The notes below the pieces were generated by a model that was given only the letters and a program-made list of their open reading frames with translations, had not been told where the DNA came from and did no database searches. From an uncultured Eggerthellaceae bacterium (GTDB lineage: Bacteria; Actinomycetota; Coriobacteriia; Coriobacteriales; Eggerthellaceae), in assembly GCA_910588985.1 (NCBI GenBank), contig CAJURO010000003.1, positions 75,024-88,167 on the forward strand: a stretch of 13,144 nt of DNA. Direction: 5' to 3'. Below are positions 1 through 7,027 of the stretch, piece by piece. Made by a program: the position numbers and the translations under genes. The number at the start of each line of letters is the position of its first letter. Positions within the stretch are counted from its first letter, which is position 1.

Positions 1-348
1 GGGCAAAGCATGGGATTTCGCACAGCAAATCTCGAGATCCCCGATGAGCTCTGCGCGCTGGCCGATGGCGTTTATGCAGCATGGTGCCTCATTGATGGCC
101 ATCCCTTCAAAGCAGCGGTTTCGGTTGGCGTCTCGCCTACATTCAAAGAGCAGACTCGCTCAAATGTTGAAGCGCATATCCTTGACTTTGAGGGAGATCT
201 CTACGGAAGCGTCATCGAGATCCAATTCAAGCATCGTCTTCGCGATATGATCAAGTTCGATCGAGTTGACGACCTTATCGCAACGATCGAAAATGATTTT
301 TCTCGAACGCATTCGCTTCTCGATGAGAAGAGGCTCATTCCTCTATAA
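1..348 (+). CDS. ribF: Riboflavin kinase/FAD synthetase, C-terminal part (5' end outside window)
   Basis: This is the C-terminal riboflavin kinase domain of the bifunctional enzyme that phosphorylates riboflavin to FMN and adenylates FMN to FAD in the cytosol. The reading frame is open from base 1, so the gene is cut by the window edge, and the internal ATG at base 10 is not a start. Visible motifs are GFRTANLE, equivalent to the G-F-P-T-A-N nucleotide/Mg-binding motif, then SVGVSPTF, then NVEAHILDF, whose Glu is the family's catalytic base, then LYG and the terminal helix region. The proline of PTAN is replaced by Arg. The stop is TAA at 346-348. The N-terminal FAD synthetase half is not visible, so a stand-alone kinase cannot be strictly excluded, but the bifunctional form is usual in bacteria. 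Confidence 0.9.
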   Translation, partial: GQSMGFRTANLEIPDELCALADGVYAAWCLIDGHPFKAAVSVGVSPTFKEQTRSNVEAHILDFEGDLYGSVIEIQFKHRLRDMIKFDRVDDLIATIENDFSRTHSLLDEKRLIPL

Positions 349-405
349 CCGTTCATAAGACGGCTTCGAATTAACGCGCTGATAGCCGAAACCTCGCTGT
401 TCTGC

Positions 406-433
406 TTGACATTTCATCTAGAATACATTCAAT
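406..433 (+). promoter_or_regulatory. Candidate sigma-70-type promoter for hppA
   Basis: A perfect -35 hexamer TTGACA lies at 406-411. A 16-base spacer leads to TTCAAT at 428-433, a 4/6 match to TATAAT. This would give a leader of about 70 bases before the hppA start at 508. The 349-507 gap has no other gene. A short CCGT/ACGG inverted pair right after ribF lacks a T-run, so I see no convincing ribF terminator. The -10 is weak, and this call rests mainly on the perfect -35. Confidence 0.45.
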
Positions 434-495
434 AGGAAAGGCATGGGCGCTTATATGCTCATGGACAAGAGGCTGTTTTGCAGCCAAATCGAAAT

Positions 496-501
496 AGGAG
501 G
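496..501 (+). promoter_or_regulatory. Ribosome binding site deciding the hppA GTG start
   Basis: AGGAGG at 496-501 is a full Shine-Dalgarno match lying six bases before GTG at 508. It selects this start over an in-frame TTG at 478, which has no such signal and would add ten charged residues ahead of the first membrane segment. Confidence 0.85.
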
Positions 502-507
502 TGCTTC

Positions 508-2646
508 GTGTCGATTCAGATCGCCTGGATGGCGCCCATATGCGCTGTCATCGGCATCCTTGTTGCAGCATACCTAGGAAGCTGGGTGCTGCGTCAGGAT
601 CCAGGCTCGGATAAGATGAACGGGATCTCGCTCAAGATCCAGCAAGGCGCAAAAGCGTTCTTGATGAGCGAGTACAAGCTGCTCGTCATCTTCATGATCG
701 TCGTTGCGATCGTGATGGCTATTGCGCTCTCGCCGATCACGGCGCTCGCGTTCATCACGGGCGGCGTTCTTAGCGCTGCCGCTGGATATGTTGGCATGCA
801 TGTTGCGACACGCGCTAATACGCGTACCGCATATGCTGCTGAGACAAGCGTTGCAAAGGCGCTTACCGTGAGCTTCCGCTCAGGTCTCACCATGGGTCTT
901 TGCGTTGCATCGTTCGCGCTGCTCGGACTTTCTCTCTGGCTCATCCTCTTGGTCTTCTCGGGGATCAGCGGGATCGATGTAACAGGCAACGTCATGCATC
1001 TTGCGCATGAGCATATCGGCATGGTGGAAGGCTTTGCAACTGGTGCTTCTGCTGTTGCCCTCTTCGCTTGTGTTGGTGGTGGCATCTACACGAAAGCCGC
1101 TGACGTTGGCGCAGACCTTGTCGGAAAGGTCGAAGCAGGCATCCCAGAGGATGATCCCCGCAACCCTGCGACCATTGCAGACAACGTGGGTGACAACGTC
1201 GGCGATGTCGCTGGCATGGGCGCAGACCTTTTCGAGAGCTATACGGGATCTATCTTGGCGCCTACCATCCTTGCTGTCACCTTCGGAGCACTTGGTGGCT
1301 ACTTTATCGGGGTTGACCAGATCTGGGCTATGGTCGTTCCTGTCGTCATCGCTGCCTGCGGCATCATCACATCCATCATCGGCTTGTTCGCTGTTCGCAC
1401 GAAAGAAGGAGCCGATCTGCACAAAGCGCTCAATCGCGGCACCTATGTTGCTGCTACCATCGAGGTGCTCGTCATCCTTGCCATCTTCATGATCTGGAAT
1501 AGCATGGCTGCTGAAGCACAGCCTGTTTGGCTCTTCGGCTCGGTCCTTTGCGGTCTTATCGCTGGCCTTGCGATCGGCAAGATCACCGAGTATTTCTGCT
1601 CTGACCATTACAAGCCAGTCCATAAGATCGCTGAAGCAGCTGAGACAGGCGCCGCAACGGTCATCATCGAAGGCCTTGGCACGGGGATGCTCTCCACGAT
1701 CGCGCCGATCTGCCTTGTGGCGCTCGCCATAATCGGTGCGTTCATCTTCGGGAACATGGCGTTCCCGATGGCAAGCACCGAGAACGCCATCGCAGTCGGC
1801 CTCTTCGGTGTAGGCCTTGCCGCAACAGGCATGCTCTCAAACACCGCTATCACCATCGGGGTTGACGCGTATGGCCCTGTTGCAGACAACGCAGGCGGCA
1901 TTGCTGAGATGGCAGGGCTTCCTGAGGAAGTAAGGGATCGCACAGATGCGCTTGATGCGGTCGGCAATACCACCGCGGCCATCGCAAAGGGCTTTGCCAT
2001 CTCGTCTGCAGGCCTTTCTGCTATCTCGCTTTTCGTTTCCTATCAGGCAACGATGCATAACTACATCCCGAGCTTCGAGCTCTCTCTTACAGATCCATTC
2101 ATCGTCGCCGGCATCTTCATCGGTGCCATGATGCCCTTCATGTTCGCTGCGCTTACCATGGGCGCCGTATCACGTGCCGCGCATGCCATGGTCGAAGAGG
2201 TCCGTCGCCAATTCCGCGAGATCCCTGGCATCATGGAATACAAAGCCGAACCCGAGTATGACAAGTGCGTTGGCATCTCGACCACAAGCGCTCTGCATGA
2301 GATGATGGCTCCTGGCATCATCTCGATCGTAGTCCCCGTTGTCATCGGATGCATCGATCCCGCTATGCTTGGCGGCTTCCTCGCAGGCGCTGTTGCTACA
2401 GGCATGCTCATGGCGATCTTCATGTCGAATGCGGGCGGCGCGTGGGACAACGCCAAGAAGTACATCGAGCAGGGCTACTTTGGCGGCAAGGGCTCAGATG
2501 CTCATAAGGCAGCAGTAGTGGGAGACACCGTAGGTGATCCCTTCAAGGACACCTCTGGTCCCTCCATGAACATCCTCATCAATCTGATGACCATCGTCTC
2601 GCTGACCTTCTCACCTTTGTTCATCATGATCCAAGGCATCCTGTAG
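508..2646 (+). CDS. hppA: Membrane-bound ion-translocating pyrophosphatase, K+-dependent type, probably Na+-pumping
   Basis: This integral membrane enzyme hydrolyses cytosolic pyrophosphate and pumps Na+ and/or H+ outward. From the GTG at 508 it has 712 residues, normal for the family with about 16 transmembrane helices, and many hydrophobic stretches are visible. Substrate motifs are DVGADLVGKVE (199-209), DNVGDNVGD (225-233), the DNAGG and DALDAVGNTT regions, and near the C-terminus VVGDTVGDPFKDTSGPS. The K+-dependence position holds Ala (A490 in GNTTAAIAKG, with A493), where K+-independent enzymes have Lys/Thr. The gating Glu sits in DLFES (E243), the position known for Na+-pumping members, not one turn later as in plant H+ pumps. 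Ion specificity is inference; dual Na+/H+ pumping is possible. rnhA follows after 17 bases and is probably cotranscribed. The pump may recover energy from PPi released by biosynthesis. Confidence 0.96.
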   Translation: MSIQIAWMAPICAVIGILVAAYLGSWVLRQDPGSDKMNGISLKIQQGAKAFLMSEYKLLVIFMIVVAIVMAIALSPITALAFITGGVLSAAAGYVGMHVATRANTRTAYAAETSVAKALTVSFRSGLTMGLCVASFALLGLSLWLILLVFSGISGIDVTGNVMHLAHEHIGMVEGFATGASAVALFACVGGGIYTKAADVGADLVGKVEAGIPEDDPRNPATIADNVGDNVGDVAGMGADLFESYTGSILAPTILAVTFGALGGYFIGVDQIWAMVVPVVIAACGIITSIIGLFAVRTKEGADLHKALNRGTYVAATIEVLVILAIFMIWNSMAAEAQPVWLFGSVLCGLIAGLAIGKITEYFCSDHYKPVHKIAEAAETGAATVIIEGLGTGMLSTIAPICLVALAIIGAFIFGNMAFPMASTENAIAVGLFGVGLAATGMLSNTAITIGVDAYGPVADNAGGIAEMAGLPEEVRDRTDALDAVGNTTAAIAKGFAISSAGLSAISLFVSYQATMHNYIPSFELSLTDPFIVAGIFIGAMMPFMFAALTMGAVSRAAHAMVEEVRRQFREIPGIMEYKAEPEYDKCVGISTTSALHEMMAPGIISIVVPVVIGCIDPAMLGGFLAGAVATGMLMAIFMSNAGGAWDNAKKYIEQGYFGGKGSDAHKAAVVGDTVGDPFKDTSGPSMNILINLMTIVSLTFSPLFIMIQGIL

Positions 2647-2663
2647 CCAAACGGTAGAGGATT

Positions 2664-3149
2664 TTGCAACACGTAGATATCTACACCGATGGAGCGGCGC
2701 GCGGGAACCCCGGGAACGGCGGTTTCGGTGCGCTGCTCCTCTTTGTTGATGCTCAAGGTAAGACACATGAGCTTGAGCTCTCAGGCGGATTTGCGAACAC
2801 CACGAACAATCGCATGGAGCTTCTTGGCGTCATCGAGGCGCTTGAGCGTCTCAAGAAGCCTTGCAAGGTCACTATCCACTCTGATTCCCAATACATCGTC
2901 AACGCATTCAATCAGCACTGGATCGATGGTTGGCTCAAGAAAGGGTGGAGGAACGCGAAGAAAGACCCTGTGAAGAACGTTGACCTTTGGAAACGCCTTC
3001 TTGCTGCCAAAGAGCCACATGAATGCACATTCGTGTGGGTGAAGGGCCATGCAGGGGATGAGCTCAACGAACGTGTCGACCTGCTTGCGACCAGTGCTGC
3101 AGATGGAGATGATCTTGCAGTAGACGAGGGCTACGCCGACGTAGGATAG
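2664..3149 (+). CDS. rnhA: Ribonuclease HI
   Basis: This cytosolic endonuclease cuts the RNA strand of RNA-DNA hybrids, acting on R-loops, replication primers and misincorporated ribonucleotides. Its 161 residues match the compact family size. Motifs are IYTDGAARGNPGNGG with catalytic D9, NNRMELL with E52, HSDSQYIVN with D74, VKGHAGDELNE with H129, and the final Asp D139 in NERVDLL. All five active-site residues of the E. coli type are therefore present. The start is TTG at 2664, since no in-frame ATG or GTG lies upstream and the product would begin at the usual place before the first beta strand; GAGG at 2657-2660 is a close-spaced ribosome site. The acidic C-terminal tail is unremarkable. 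The last 19 bases overlap the end of the convergent dgt-like gene. Confidence 0.94.
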   Translation: MQHVDIYTDGAARGNPGNGGFGALLLFVDAQGKTHELELSGGFANTTNNRMELLGVIEALERLKKPCKVTIHSDSQYIVNAFNQHWIDGWLKKGWRNAKKDPVKNVDLWKRLLAAKEPHECTFVWVKGHAGDELNERVDLLATSAADGDDLAVDEGYADVG

Positions 3150-4363
3150 CCACGTTTTTGAATAGCCCGCTCGTGCTCAGGGAAAAGCCTCCGATACAGG
3201 CTCATGAAGTAATTATCCGTCATAGAGGCGATGTAATCCACGATCACCTGATCAGGGTCTTGGCTCACATATGCATCTCGATCGATCGTTCGTGAGGTCA
3301 TCGCAAGCTTGTCCACATGATGACGATAGATCGTAGAGTCTTCGCGCCCTTCAAGAAGGTCATCAAGAAGCTTATAGTAGATATCCCCGAACATCTCCTC
3401 AACGACGTTCGAATCATCGCCGCTCATGCCTTCTTTCAGGTATATCTTCTCGAAATTCTGCTTCTTCGCAAGCTTGATGTCTGCGAAGACCTCTTCGCTC
3501 ATCTCGATATGGTCCTTGCCATAGCTGTTATTGACGATATCGATGGTAAGGTTGTTGATGATCTTCGCATTGCTCTTGCCGATGACCTCGCTATCGAAGA
3601 TATCAAGCGAATCGATGACTCCCATAGCAAGCGCATCTGCCCGATCCTTTCCGATATAGGCGATCATGTCGCTCACACGCACAACGCATCCCTCAAGAGT
3701 GGAGGGGCGCAGCGACTTGATGGCCATCTCATCCTTGTTGCATTCCTCAACAAGCGCGTCGAGCTCAGCAAAGCTCGTGAGCTCGTTTGTGAGAAGCTTT
3801 TGCTGCGCAAACTCACCATTGTGCGTGAGAACGCCATTGAGCGTTTGAAGAGTGATATTGCGCGGATAGAGCTCATCGAGAACGCGAACAGAATGAACAT
3901 TGTGGTTGAAGTAACGACCCGTGCGTTCGTGGTAGATCTTGGAGAGAAAGCGCTCGCCTGCATGCCCGAAAGGCGTATGGCCCACGTCGTGTCCAAGGGC
4001 GATAGCTTCAATAAGATCGATGTTAAGGCCAAGCATTCGACCAATTCCGCGTGCGACACGGTCAACAAGCTGCACATGAAGGCCACGTCGCGTGATGTCA
4101 TCATTGTTCACAAAGGAGAATACCTGCGTTTTCCCGGTATAGCGGTTATAGGCGGGTACGTTGATGATCTTCTCAACATCGCGCATGAAGGCAGGACGTG
4201 CGAGCGTCGCTTTGTCATGAACAAGGTCGTAACGACGCGTGGCGTTCTCATCAAGGAACCTGAACGCGCTCTGCTTTCCCGTTCTCCTGTCCTCGAGGAT
4301 CGCTTCTTCGACATCCGCGTTCAAGGTAAGATATGGAATAGTGCTCTTTGAATCTTCGTGCAT
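3131..4363 (-). CDS. dgt: HD-domain dNTP triphosphohydrolase, dGTPase-like
   Basis: The predicted role is hydrolysis of dNTPs (classically dGTP) to nucleoside and triphosphate, controlling precursor pools. It has 410 residues. The N-terminal part carries RDVEKIINVPAYNRYTGKTQVF, in which the family's GKTQVF signature is clear. HD-domain metal ligands are H96 in RRGLH, H125-D126 in the GHDVGHTPFGHAGE block (with H130 and H134), and D232 in VSDMIAYIGKDR. In well-studied dGTPases the first His lies in R-L-T-H; here it is R-R-G-L-H, so this belongs to a divergent subgroup and its exact substrate is uncertain. The start is ATG at 4363-4361, behind a weak AAAGG about 11 bases upstream. The gene is divergent from dnaG; actinobacterial dgt and dnaG are often neighbours on the same strand. 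Confidence 0.88.
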   Translation of the reverse strand: MHEDSKSTIPYLTLNADVEEAILEDRRTGKQSAFRFLDENATRRYDLVHDKATLARPAFMRDVEKIINVPAYNRYTGKTQVFSFVNNDDITRRGLHVQLVDRVARGIGRMLGLNIDLIEAIALGHDVGHTPFGHAGERFLSKIYHERTGRYFNHNVHSVRVLDELYPRNITLQTLNGVLTHNGEFAQQKLLTNELTSFAELDALVEECNKDEMAIKSLRPSTLEGCVVRVSDMIAYIGKDRADALAMGVIDSLDIFDSEVIGKSNAKIINNLTIDIVNNSYGKDHIEMSEEVFADIKLAKKQNFEKIYLKEGMSGDDSNVVEEMFGDIYYKLLDDLLEGREDSTIYRHHVDKLAMTSRTIDRDAYVSQDPDQVIVDYIASMTDNYFMSLYRRLFPEHERAIQKRGYPTSA

Positions 4364-4536
4364 ACGGTGTTCATGCCTTTGGCTATCAGGGATATACCTT
4401 GGTCATGATAGCAAACTAGCGAGAAGTGAGCAGGGAAGGGGAAGAGCGGTTCTTCTCTCTGCCCGAGCTTATGGGCTTTTTCGTCGTATAACCCAGAGTG
4501 GTATATTGTAGAAGCGAAAAAGAGAAAAGGGAGTCA
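4364..4536. promoter_or_regulatory. Divergent control region between dgt and dnaG
   Basis: This 173-base gap must hold promoters for both genes. No consensus pair is convincing. Rightward -10-like hexamers are TATAAC (4487-4492) and TATATT (4502-4507), both lacking a good -35. Structures seen are an inverted repeat GCTATCA/TGATAGC (4382-4388 and 4406-4412) close to dgt, a purine/pyrimidine hairpin with GAAGA/TCTTC core (4441-4455), and a small GCCC/GGGC hairpin (4461-4476) followed by five T. The last could be a weak terminator or attenuator ahead of dnaG. Confidence 0.5.
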
Positions 4537-6384
4537 ATGGCTAGAGGCCGCATTTCAGATGATGACATCGCGAGGGTTCGTGAGGCCACTGACCTTGTTG
4601 CGCTTATCTCTCAGCGTACACGCGTTCAGCAACGCGGACGTGAATTCTGGTGTTGCTGTCCGCTCCATCATGAAAAGACGCCTTCTTTCAAGATAGACCC
4701 CACAACGCAGCTCTGGCATTGCTTTGGATGTGGCGAAGGAGGCGACGTTTTCGGCTATCTCATGAAGACCGAAGAGCTCACGTTCCCAGAAGCCGTCCGT
4801 AAGCTTGCCGAAGCAGCCCACATTGACATCGCAACAGGGGACGATAACGGAATGCCGCATTCAGCGCGGTCGCGTCTTAAGGATATCTGCGCGAAAACCG
4901 CTGAGTTCTACCATCTTCAGCTCATGCGATCACGTACGAAGGATGCCCAAGCGGCTCGGGACTACTTGAGCAGTCGAGATCTCGGGGGATCGATCCCGAA
5001 GACATGGGAGCTCGGATTTGCTCCTGGCGGCAATGCCTTGTTCAACCATCTGCTCTCCTGCGGATTCAAGGCCGAGGAGATGATCTCGGCGAATGTCATC
5101 ACACGCTCGCGCGATGGTCGCTTGCGCGATCGGTTCTATAACCGCGTGTTGTTTCCCATCAATGACGTTGCTGGTGAGTGCATTGCTTTTGGCGGACGCA
5201 TCATCGGACAAGGCGAGCCAAAATACTTGAATTCACAAGAGACGCCCATCTTCCACAAGTCAAACGTCCTCTATGGTCTTGACAAGGCGAAAGCGAAGAT
5301 GGCATCAACAGGCACGGCGATCGTTGCAGAAGGCTATACCGATGTGATCGCCCTCCATGAGGCAGGCTTTCAAAACAGCGTTGCCACGCTTGGTACCGCG
5401 CTCACCAAAAATCATATACGCCTTCTCTCACGCCATGCAGGAAAGCGCATCGTCTATCTCTTCGATGGCGATACGGCAGGACAACGGGCAACAGAACGTG
5501 CGCTTCAGTTCATCGACCAAACGTCGACCCCCGAGTCCGGACGTTCGCGCATCGAGATCTGCGCGTTAACGCTTCCAGACGATCTTGATCCAGCGGAGTT
5601 CCTTGCCTCGCACGACGCTCAAGAGCTGCACACGCTCATCGATGATGCGAAGCCTTTGCTTGAGTACGGCATCGAGAAGCGCCTTGCTCTTCACGATATG
5701 GGCACATCTGAGAGACGGCTCGCTGCCCTTGATGATGCCCTTTCCATCCTTGCACCCATCAAGGATTCGATCCTTGCGAAAGACTACGCCATCCGTCTCG
5801 CATCTGCCTGCAAGATGAGAGAAGAATTCGTGCTCGAGCGCCTCTCCGAGGTTGTGGTGAGACCCGATTATGACGCTTCTCAAGAAGAGGCTACTCAACC
5901 CGCGCGCTCCCAGCATGCACAACGGCTCCCGCTTGAAGAAGCTAATCGCCTCCGCTCTGAGCGTGAGCTTCTCAGTCTTGTTGCCCAACATCCTGCTTCG
6001 GCGCTCTCAGTGATCGACGCGCTTTCGAGCCTCAGATGGCATGATGTCGTTCACGACAAGATTGCATCCTCCATTCTTTCCACGCTCACGAAGAACATTT
6101 GCGCATCTCCCGCTGAGATCATCGATGAGGCCGCGCGTGTGAGCCCACATGCATCTTCTCTTCTCACTACCTCAACATCGAGCTCAGAAGAGAACCTCTC
6201 GACCACTCTTGACTACCTGATCACAACACTAAGCATCAAGGACAAGGAAGAGGAGATCATCGATCTGAGAGCAAAGCTTGACGCCCCTCATGCATCAACC
6301 GAGGAATCGAATGCGCTCTTTGCCCAACTTGTTGAAATGCAAAAGCAGCTGAGCGATATGCGCTCATCACTAACAAGTTTTTGA
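4537..6384 (+). CDS. dnaG: DNA primase
   Basis: This enzyme makes RNA primers at the replication fork in association with the replicative helicase. It has 615 residues from ATG 4537, which follows AAGGGAG by three bases. The N-terminal CHC2 zinc finger has C41, H44, C62 and C65 (CPLHHEKTPSF, then HCFGCGEGGDVFGYL). The central RNA-polymerase domain carries FGGRIIG and LDKAK motifs. The Toprim fold has E265 in VAEGYTDV and D310/D312 in LFDGDTAGQRA, which bind the catalytic metals. The C-terminal third is helical and weakly conserved, as expected for the helicase-binding region. A longer form from GTG 4498 is possible but would encode a charged extension and span the likely promoter. An rpoD gene, a common partner of dnaG, does not follow; def comes next after 95 bases. 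Confidence 0.97.
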   Translation: MARGRISDDDIARVREATDLVALISQRTRVQQRGREFWCCCPLHHEKTPSFKIDPTTQLWHCFGCGEGGDVFGYLMKTEELTFPEAVRKLAEAAHIDIATGDDNGMPHSARSRLKDICAKTAEFYHLQLMRSRTKDAQAARDYLSSRDLGGSIPKTWELGFAPGGNALFNHLLSCGFKAEEMISANVITRSRDGRLRDRFYNRVLFPINDVAGECIAFGGRIIGQGEPKYLNSQETPIFHKSNVLYGLDKAKAKMASTGTAIVAEGYTDVIALHEAGFQNSVATLGTALTKNHIRLLSRHAGKRIVYLFDGDTAGQRATERALQFIDQTSTPESGRSRIEICALTLPDDLDPAEFLASHDAQELHTLIDDAKPLLEYGIEKRLALHDMGTSERRLAALDDALSILAPIKDSILAKDYAIRLASACKMREEFVLERLSEVVVRPDYDASQEEATQPARSQHAQRLPLEEANRLRSERELLSLVAQHPASALSVIDALSSLRWHDVVHDKIASSILSTLTKNICASPAEIIDEAARVSPHASSLLTTSTSSSEENLSTTLDYLITTLSIKDKEEEIIDLRAKLDAPHASTEESNALFAQLVEMQKQLSDMRSSLTSF

Positions 6385-6408
6385 TCGACCTCATCAGCTT
6401 TCTCTTTA

Positions 6409-6438
6409 TTGTTGTGCGCATCGCGCATAGAATATGCT
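6409..6438 (+). promoter_or_regulatory. Candidate promoter for the def-fmt-rsmB cluster, with a palindrome in its spacer
   Basis: TTGTTG (6409-6414), an 18-base spacer and TATGCT (6433-6438) form a plausible promoter about 40 bases before def. An alternative -10, TAGAAT, lies at 6428-6433. The spacer contains TGCGC-ATC-GCGCA (6415-6427), a 13-base inverted repeat that could be a small operator or the remains of a dnaG terminator stem; it has no T-run. Assigned by eye only. Confidence 0.35.
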
Positions 6439-6479
6439 AAGCACACGAAAACACTCTGCAAAGAAGTACGAGGAAAAGC

Positions 6480-7025
6480 ATGTTGAAGATAGTTGAAGCA
6501 CCAGATCCGATCTTGGCGACCATCTCTACAGAATGCGAGGTGGGAGATAAGTCCCTTCTTCGCCTTGCGAAGCAGATGGCGAAGATGATGTATGCGAACA
6601 ATGGTTGTGGAATAGCTGCTCCCCAAGTAGGTGTCAATAAACGCTTGATCGTCATAGATGTCGATTGGGACGGCGAGGAGAGCGCTTCGAAGAACCCTAT
6701 CTTCCTTGTCAACCCTGAGATCGTCGAAGCAAAAGGTGAGAAGGTCATCGATAGGGAGGCATGCCTTTCTTGCCCAGGCATCAGCGTTCCAGTCGAGCGA
6801 CATCCTTGGGTTCGCGTTGGCTACTTCGATCTCGATGGTGAAGAATGGGAGATCGAAGGTGATGGATTGCTCGCGCGCTGTCTTCAGCACGAGATCGATC
6901 ATCTTGAGGGGAAGACCCTCTTCGAGAGCTGCTTGCCTGAAGTCCGCATCAAGGCCCTTCAAGCATATGACCAGGCGAAAGCAATGGGCGCTAAACCTGG
7001 TGAATCGTCCATCGAGGTCCAATAG
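6480..7025 (+). CDS. def: Peptide deformylase
   Basis: This metalloenzyme removes the N-formyl group from nascent proteins at the ribosome exit. Its 181 residues fit the family. Motif 1 is GCGIAAPQVG (42-51). Motif 2 is EACLS (93-97) with metal ligand C95; the usual Gly of EGCLS is Ala here. Motif 3 is QHEIDHLEG with H137, catalytic E138 and H141. The start ATG 6480 has GAGG at 6470-6473, six bases upstream. The stop is two bases from the fmt ATG, so the pair is translated from one message. Pairing with fmt makes functional sense: one adds the formyl group to initiator tRNA and the other removes it. The acidic residues after strand DVDWDGEESASK form an ordinary insertion loop. Confidence 0.96.
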   Translation: MLKIVEAPDPILATISTECEVGDKSLLRLAKQMAKMMYANNGCGIAAPQVGVNKRLIVIDVDWDGEESASKNPIFLVNPEIVEAKGEKVIDREACLSCPGISVPVERHPWVRVGYFDLDGEEWEIEGDGLLARCLQHEIDHLEGKTLFESCLPEVRIKALQAYDQAKAMGAKPGESSIEVQ

Positions 7026-7027
7026 AA

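Noticed and set aside
349..405. A ribF terminator (CCGT/ACGG or CGGCT/AGCCG stems)
   Set aside because: Stems are only 4-5 bp, loops are long or placement poor, and no T-run follows.
880..1623. A 247-codon open frame on the minus strand
   Set aside because: It is antisense inside hppA. The product is charged and low-complexity with no motif; it is a shadow of the membrane-protein codons.
3317..4351. A 344-codon open frame on the plus strand
   Set aside because: It lies fully antisense to the dgt-like gene, whose minus-strand product has clear HD motifs. The plus product shows no domain and no ribosome site.
4498..4536. A GTG start giving dnaG 13 extra residues
   Set aside because: ATG 4537 has the better ribosome site, aligns with normal primase N-termini, and leaves room for a promoter near 4502.
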